6,646 nucleotides of DNA, taken from JAVBSN01 sp031556525. GTDB lineage: Bacteria; Bacillota; Clostridia; Lachnospirales; Lachnospiraceae. Under the pieces are notes generated by a model. That model saw only the letters and a program-made list of their open reading frames with translations, searched no databases and was not told the origin of the DNA. A program made the translations under genes and the position numbers. Where the stretch lies: NCBI GenBank assembly GCA_031556525.1, contig JAVBSS010000051.1:1-6646 (forward strand), in the 5' to 3' direction. Of this stretch, positions 1 through 3,800 are shown in pieces (within the stretch, counting starts at the first letter, position 1; every line of letters starts with the position of its first letter).

Positions 1-40
1 ATAAATAATCTTCTAGATATTTTAGTGGGTGTTGTTTCAT
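1..40 (-). CDS. Partial CDS, first 13 codons only, product unknown
   Basis: ATG at 38-40 opens a frame that runs off the left edge, reading MKQHPLKYLEDYL. Support comes from the purine-rich ribosome binding site 9 bases upstream and from promoter-like elements at 66-118. Thirteen residues are too few to name a family. Its place downstream of a toxin-immunity pair would fit a second immunity gene, an orphan toxin tip, or an unrelated gene. Confidence 0.5.
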   Translation of the reverse strand, partial: MKQHPLKYLEDYL

Positions 41-49
41 ACAGTTATG

Positions 50-59
50 CTCCCTTCTT
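50..59 (-). promoter_or_regulatory. Ribosome binding site of the left-edge gene
   Basis: On the minus strand AAGAAGGGAG ends 9 bases before the ATG at 38-40. The purine run and spacing are typical of a Shine-Dalgarno site and decide the start of the partial gene. Confidence 0.6.
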
Positions 60-65
60 AATATT

Positions 66-118
66 ATTATAACATAATAGTGAATTCTATCTAAATCATA
101 AAATATTATATTTGTCAA
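66..118 (-). promoter_or_regulatory. Promoter region for the left-edge gene
   Basis: The minus strand holds a perfect TATAAT (66-71) with TTTAGA 18 bases upstream (90-95; 4 of 6 matches to TTGACA), starting transcription about 18 bases before the ATG at 40. Further upstream is a perfect TTGACA (113-118), 17 bases from the same TTTAGA, which is a weak -10 match. Either pair, or both, could drive the gene that runs off the left edge. This promoter lies after the terminator, so the left-edge gene is likely a separate transcription unit. Confidence 0.45.
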
Positions 119-192
119 TTCCTTAAGTTAGTGACATTGCATAATGTGTCCGTCAGGTAAGAAAGTGAAATAAATTTTAAGATTTTTGCATG

Positions 193-228
193 AAAAAAGA
201 AACTTATAAATTTCTTCATAAGTTTCCT
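193..228 (-). terminator. Rho-independent terminator after the immunity gene
   Basis: A perfect 9-base inverted repeat, GAAACTTAT (199-207) and ATAAGTTTC (218-226) on the plus strand, encloses a 10-base loop. Read on the minus strand the stem is extended by one G-T and one A-T pair and is followed at once by a T run (193-198). It lies 15 bases past the immunity stop codon, so it closes the toxin-immunity transcript. The stem is AT-rich, as expected for this genome. Confidence 0.82.
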
Positions 229-242
229 GCTTAAATTGTTTA

Positions 243-866
243 TTAATAAAATTGCATTACTTTTGTTTCTACTTGAGTTTCAGGATCATAGAAAATATAA
301 AATACTCTTTCATCATTTTTTTGTTCCTTTGTTTGACATTTAAATACTAATGGTTTCCCGTCAACAATTGGCCATTCAGGATCTTGTATCCATCTTGGTG
401 GTTTGTTATCATATTTAAACAACTCTTTTATTTTTTCTTTAAGCCACAACTTTTGTTTTGATTTTGATAATTCCTTTGGAGCTTGTTCAATAATTTCGTT
501 CAAGAATTGCTCATCTTCAATATGCACATAACTTGGCTGAATAGATGTTCTGAATTTATGTTCATCCATATAAATGTTTGTCGGTTGGAATGGTACATTA
601 TAATATTGCAAATATCTTTTAATATAACTTTGGACAGTTAGTTTACCCAATGCTGTTGACCATTTGAAAAGAGGAAAATTTTTGTAATGTTGCAAACTCT
701 GATCTATTGTTTCTCCTTTTTGATATGTAAACATTTCATTTGGTTTTTTGTCATCTAAGATTTTTTTATAATCATCATTCTTTTCATAATTCTTCTGAAA
801 TTCATCAAAGGACATTTTACCTTCTACAAAATCAACAAATTCTTTTACGATCTCTTTTTTATCCAT
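243..866 (-). CDS. Putative immunity protein for the RHS toxin
   Basis: A 207-residue, charged, soluble protein with no signal peptide or membrane segment, so it should be cytoplasmic. It begins one base after the toxin stop (TAA-T-ATG), the classic place for the cognate immunity gene, and ends in TAA 15 bases before a strong terminator. ATG at 864-866 is chosen because it is the first codon of the open frame and has GGAAG and GGGG stretches upstream. N-terminal third is helical and acidic/lysine-rich (FVDFVEGKMSFDEFQ). The C-terminal part has W159-I-Q-D-P-E-W165-P, then GKPLVFKCQ at 170-178 and a strand-rich tail FYIFYDPETQ at about 189-198. The Q-DPEWP...GKPLVF pattern is reminiscent of small immunity-like proteins seen beside RHS/WapA toxins, but I cannot assign a named Pfam family. 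Function rests mainly on position. Confidence 0.75.
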   Translation of the reverse strand: MDKKEIVKEFVDFVEGKMSFDEFQKNYEKNDDYKKILDDKKPNEMFTYQKGETIDQSLQHYKNFPLFKWSTALGKLTVQSYIKRYLQYYNVPFQPTNIYMDEHKFRTSIQPSYVHIEDEQFLNEIIEQAPKELSKSKQKLWLKEKIKELFKYDNKPPRWIQDPEWPIVDGKPLVFKCQTKEQKNDERVFYIFYDPETQVETKVMQFY

Positions 867-867
867 A

Positions 868-3800
868 TTAGAATACCCCGCTTCCTAAACTATAATTAAC
901 TGCACTCCACACTGCATTTTTATACCCTGTAATAGCATGTATTGCAAGGTGCTGGGATTGAGTGACCCCTACAACATTATATAAGTTTGCCCCCGCTCGA
1001 CCCAGTGGGTGATGCAAGATTACTTTTTGACCATTTATTATATTCGTTGTTCCTTCGGCAAAAGTTCCAGGATGCAATCGTTCTTGTGCTGCAAATAATT
1101 TCCGTTTAAATGTACTAAACGAAGGATCTCTAGAAACACCTTTACTATTAACAAGTGGTGTTTTTGCTTCGGCAATCGCCGCATCATCAAACTGCATTAC
1201 ATCAAATGCGTCATCACCACATGCATTGTGAACAAGTGTTCCTGATTGTCCTACATAATAGGTATGAAAATCGGCCACTTCGAAATTATAGGTTACCTGT
1301 GGGCCACCAACAGTTTTAGTTTCTGATGATAATACAATCGCGATTTCTCCACTTTCAAGAATTATCCTATCCCCCACTTGTACATCTTTTGCGTTAACTA
1401 AACCTTTACCCTCTACATTATAAGAAGTGTCTTCTTTTGCTGTAATTTTATCTTTACGGTGAGGGGTTAATAACGGCAATGACACTTCTACTTCAAAATT
1501 ATAGGTCGTATGTGGCTCATCATAATGTTCAACTTCTATTGATGTTATTATAGCATTTTCTCCATTAGAAAGCAATAATTTATCGCCAGCTTTTAAATCT
1601 TTTGCTGCTATCCAAGTACCTTGAGATTCTTTAGTTTGTTCATCAGAACCTTCAAATATTACTTTGGTTCTATCAAGTGAAGCATTTAAGACAAAGAATG
1701 GATGTTCAAAAGTACAAGTAATTAAATCTAACTCTTCTTTAGTGCTTTCTTTTGAAACTTTAACGTTAATCCAATCTCTAACACCTTCACCAATATCTTG
1801 ATTTCGTGTATCATTTATTAACTTGCCGTTCCTAAACAAATTAAGTACATGCTTATAATCTTGTCTACCAGTCTCTTCATCATATGATAATACTTCATCC
1901 CCTACTTCTATATCTTCAATCTTTTTATATCCTTCCCTTGTTACTACTAAGGTACCAGATATGAAACAATAACTTGGAGCTTTTGCTTTATTTATAACAT
2001 TTGCTATTGCTCCTATTCCTTGACTAACACAATACATAATAGCCCCAGCATTAAAGCCATTTATAAGTCCCTCTATTGCCCCATCTGTTGCCCCTTCTAA
2101 GAATTTATTTCCTTTTATTAGACTAGTAATCCCCCCTATTATTCCTCCTATTACAAAACCGTTTATTGCAAATTTTAAGCCATTCATAAACATTCCTATG
2201 CCAAAGGCTTGGGTTCCTGGTATAATCATCAATACTACTGATACTATTAATAAAACTAAAAATATTATGAACTGTACTGCTTTCTTCCAGTTGAGCTGCC
2301 ACCAGCTTTTATCTTTATCGGGATCATAGTCTGGGTCAGGAAATAGTTCAGTTGATGTAAAGATATTGTCATTGTTTACCATAAAATCTACACTATTAGT
2401 TGTTGTTATGGCATGTCTATCAAGTCCATTTATGACATAAGCATTTTCTATAAAATTTTCAGGATTATCGGCATCTAAATATATCATTAACTCTGGTGAA
2501 TAGTATCTTGAGTTAATATAGTATAATCCACTTTCTGTATCAAAGTAATGTCCTTTCCATCTGAATGGGTTATTATCAACAACAAATTTATCTCTTACAT
2601 GGTATGTTCCAAGGTAACTAGTAGTACAGTTTCCCCACGCATCATAGTTATATTCGGCTATTAATTTTCCCCTATGCATTATTTTACTTATATTACCTAT
2701 GGCGTCCCTTATAAAATTAAAATTATATCCATCATATCGAAGTCCTGCTATTCCTTGAGCGTTATAGAAATATCTTAGTTTTTTGGTCGTATTATCACTA
2801 CTATCAATTCTATCTTCTCCAAGTATCCTACTTCCATCTAAGTAGTAGTTTACTTTTATATTTGATGATATCTCTTTTGTAAATCTTACTCCTTGGTGGT
2901 TATAATCATATATCGTATTTCCAACTTTGCTTATTAAATTACGATTGTTGTATGTTATTACATCATTCAAATGCTTAGTTACATTTCCATAATTATCATA
3001 GGTAATTGGATAATTAACTGAATAACTCTTATATGTTGTTTTTTTGTTATTAGTATAAGTGAATTCTTTAATAGTAGTACTACCTTGTTTTACTTTTTTT
3101 ATTTTATTACTATTTACTACATATTCATAATCATAATCGTATTCTGTTTGATTAAAATTTTTATATGTTTCTTTCTTTAATCTATTTTGTGAGTCATATG
3201 AATATGTTCTTGTTTTATTAAGCGTAGTAGTATCGAGCCCGAATATTCTTGGGATTTCTATTTTTGGGACTTCTTTAAATCCTTCTCCTGTTTCAGTGAA
3301 TACTGTTATATTTCCTCTACTATCATGTTCATATTCTTGGTTGATTGACAATGAATCTACTATTGTACCAAGTAAATAGTTAACGTGGTTTATATTATGA
3401 ATCTGTTTTTTAATGAAAGTAGTTTCTGGTTTATATTCAGTGGTTGTACTTGGAATAACTCTATCCACTGCACCATATATACTTCCTCCACCTATAACCT
3501 TTTTTTGTCTTCCTAGGTGATCATATATATAAGTCGCTTGATAGTCATTTGGGGAAGATACAAAACTATCATCCTTGTCAATTGTTTTATATATACGGGG
3601 TTCTATGTACTTCTTTTTTCCACTATCTACTTCATTATCTTCTCTTATAATACTTGATGTTCTTTTACTTCCATCAGTATGAAAAGTATATTCGATATCA
3701 TTTTGATTTAACTGTCTAACTTCAGTATCAATTGCTCCAGTTTCATCATTTCCAGATGCCCACCATCCAAAAGGTCTATTTTCTTCATCATATTGATAGT

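Larger units (their letters stand above)
871..1221 (-). other. C-terminal toxin tip, HNH/endonuclease VII-like nuclease (predicted)
   Basis: The 118 residues after the Hint cleavage site (1808-1925) form the variable toxin module. The key pattern is L1877-H1878-H1879-P-L-G-R, N1887 and N1890 in ANLYN, H1899 and H1903 in HLAIH, that is HH-x7/10-N-x8/11-H-x3-H. This matches the treble-clef HNH/endonuclease VII layout, in which one His of the HH pair is catalytic and the others bind the metal; several toxin families of this superfamily are named for such motifs (LHH, GHH, AHH). A short segment before it (FKRKLFAAQERLHPGT) would be the lead-in helix. The literal LHH does not prove membership of the LHH family. 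Predicted activity is DNA or RNA cleavage in the target cell. GC here is about 41% by hand count over 871-1200, higher than the rest of the gene. Confidence 0.65.

Noticed and set aside
134..147. Inverted repeat ACATT-gcat-AATGT upstream of the TTGACA element
   Set aside because: Five-base arms with no second copy are expected by chance in AT-rich DNA; too weak to call an operator.
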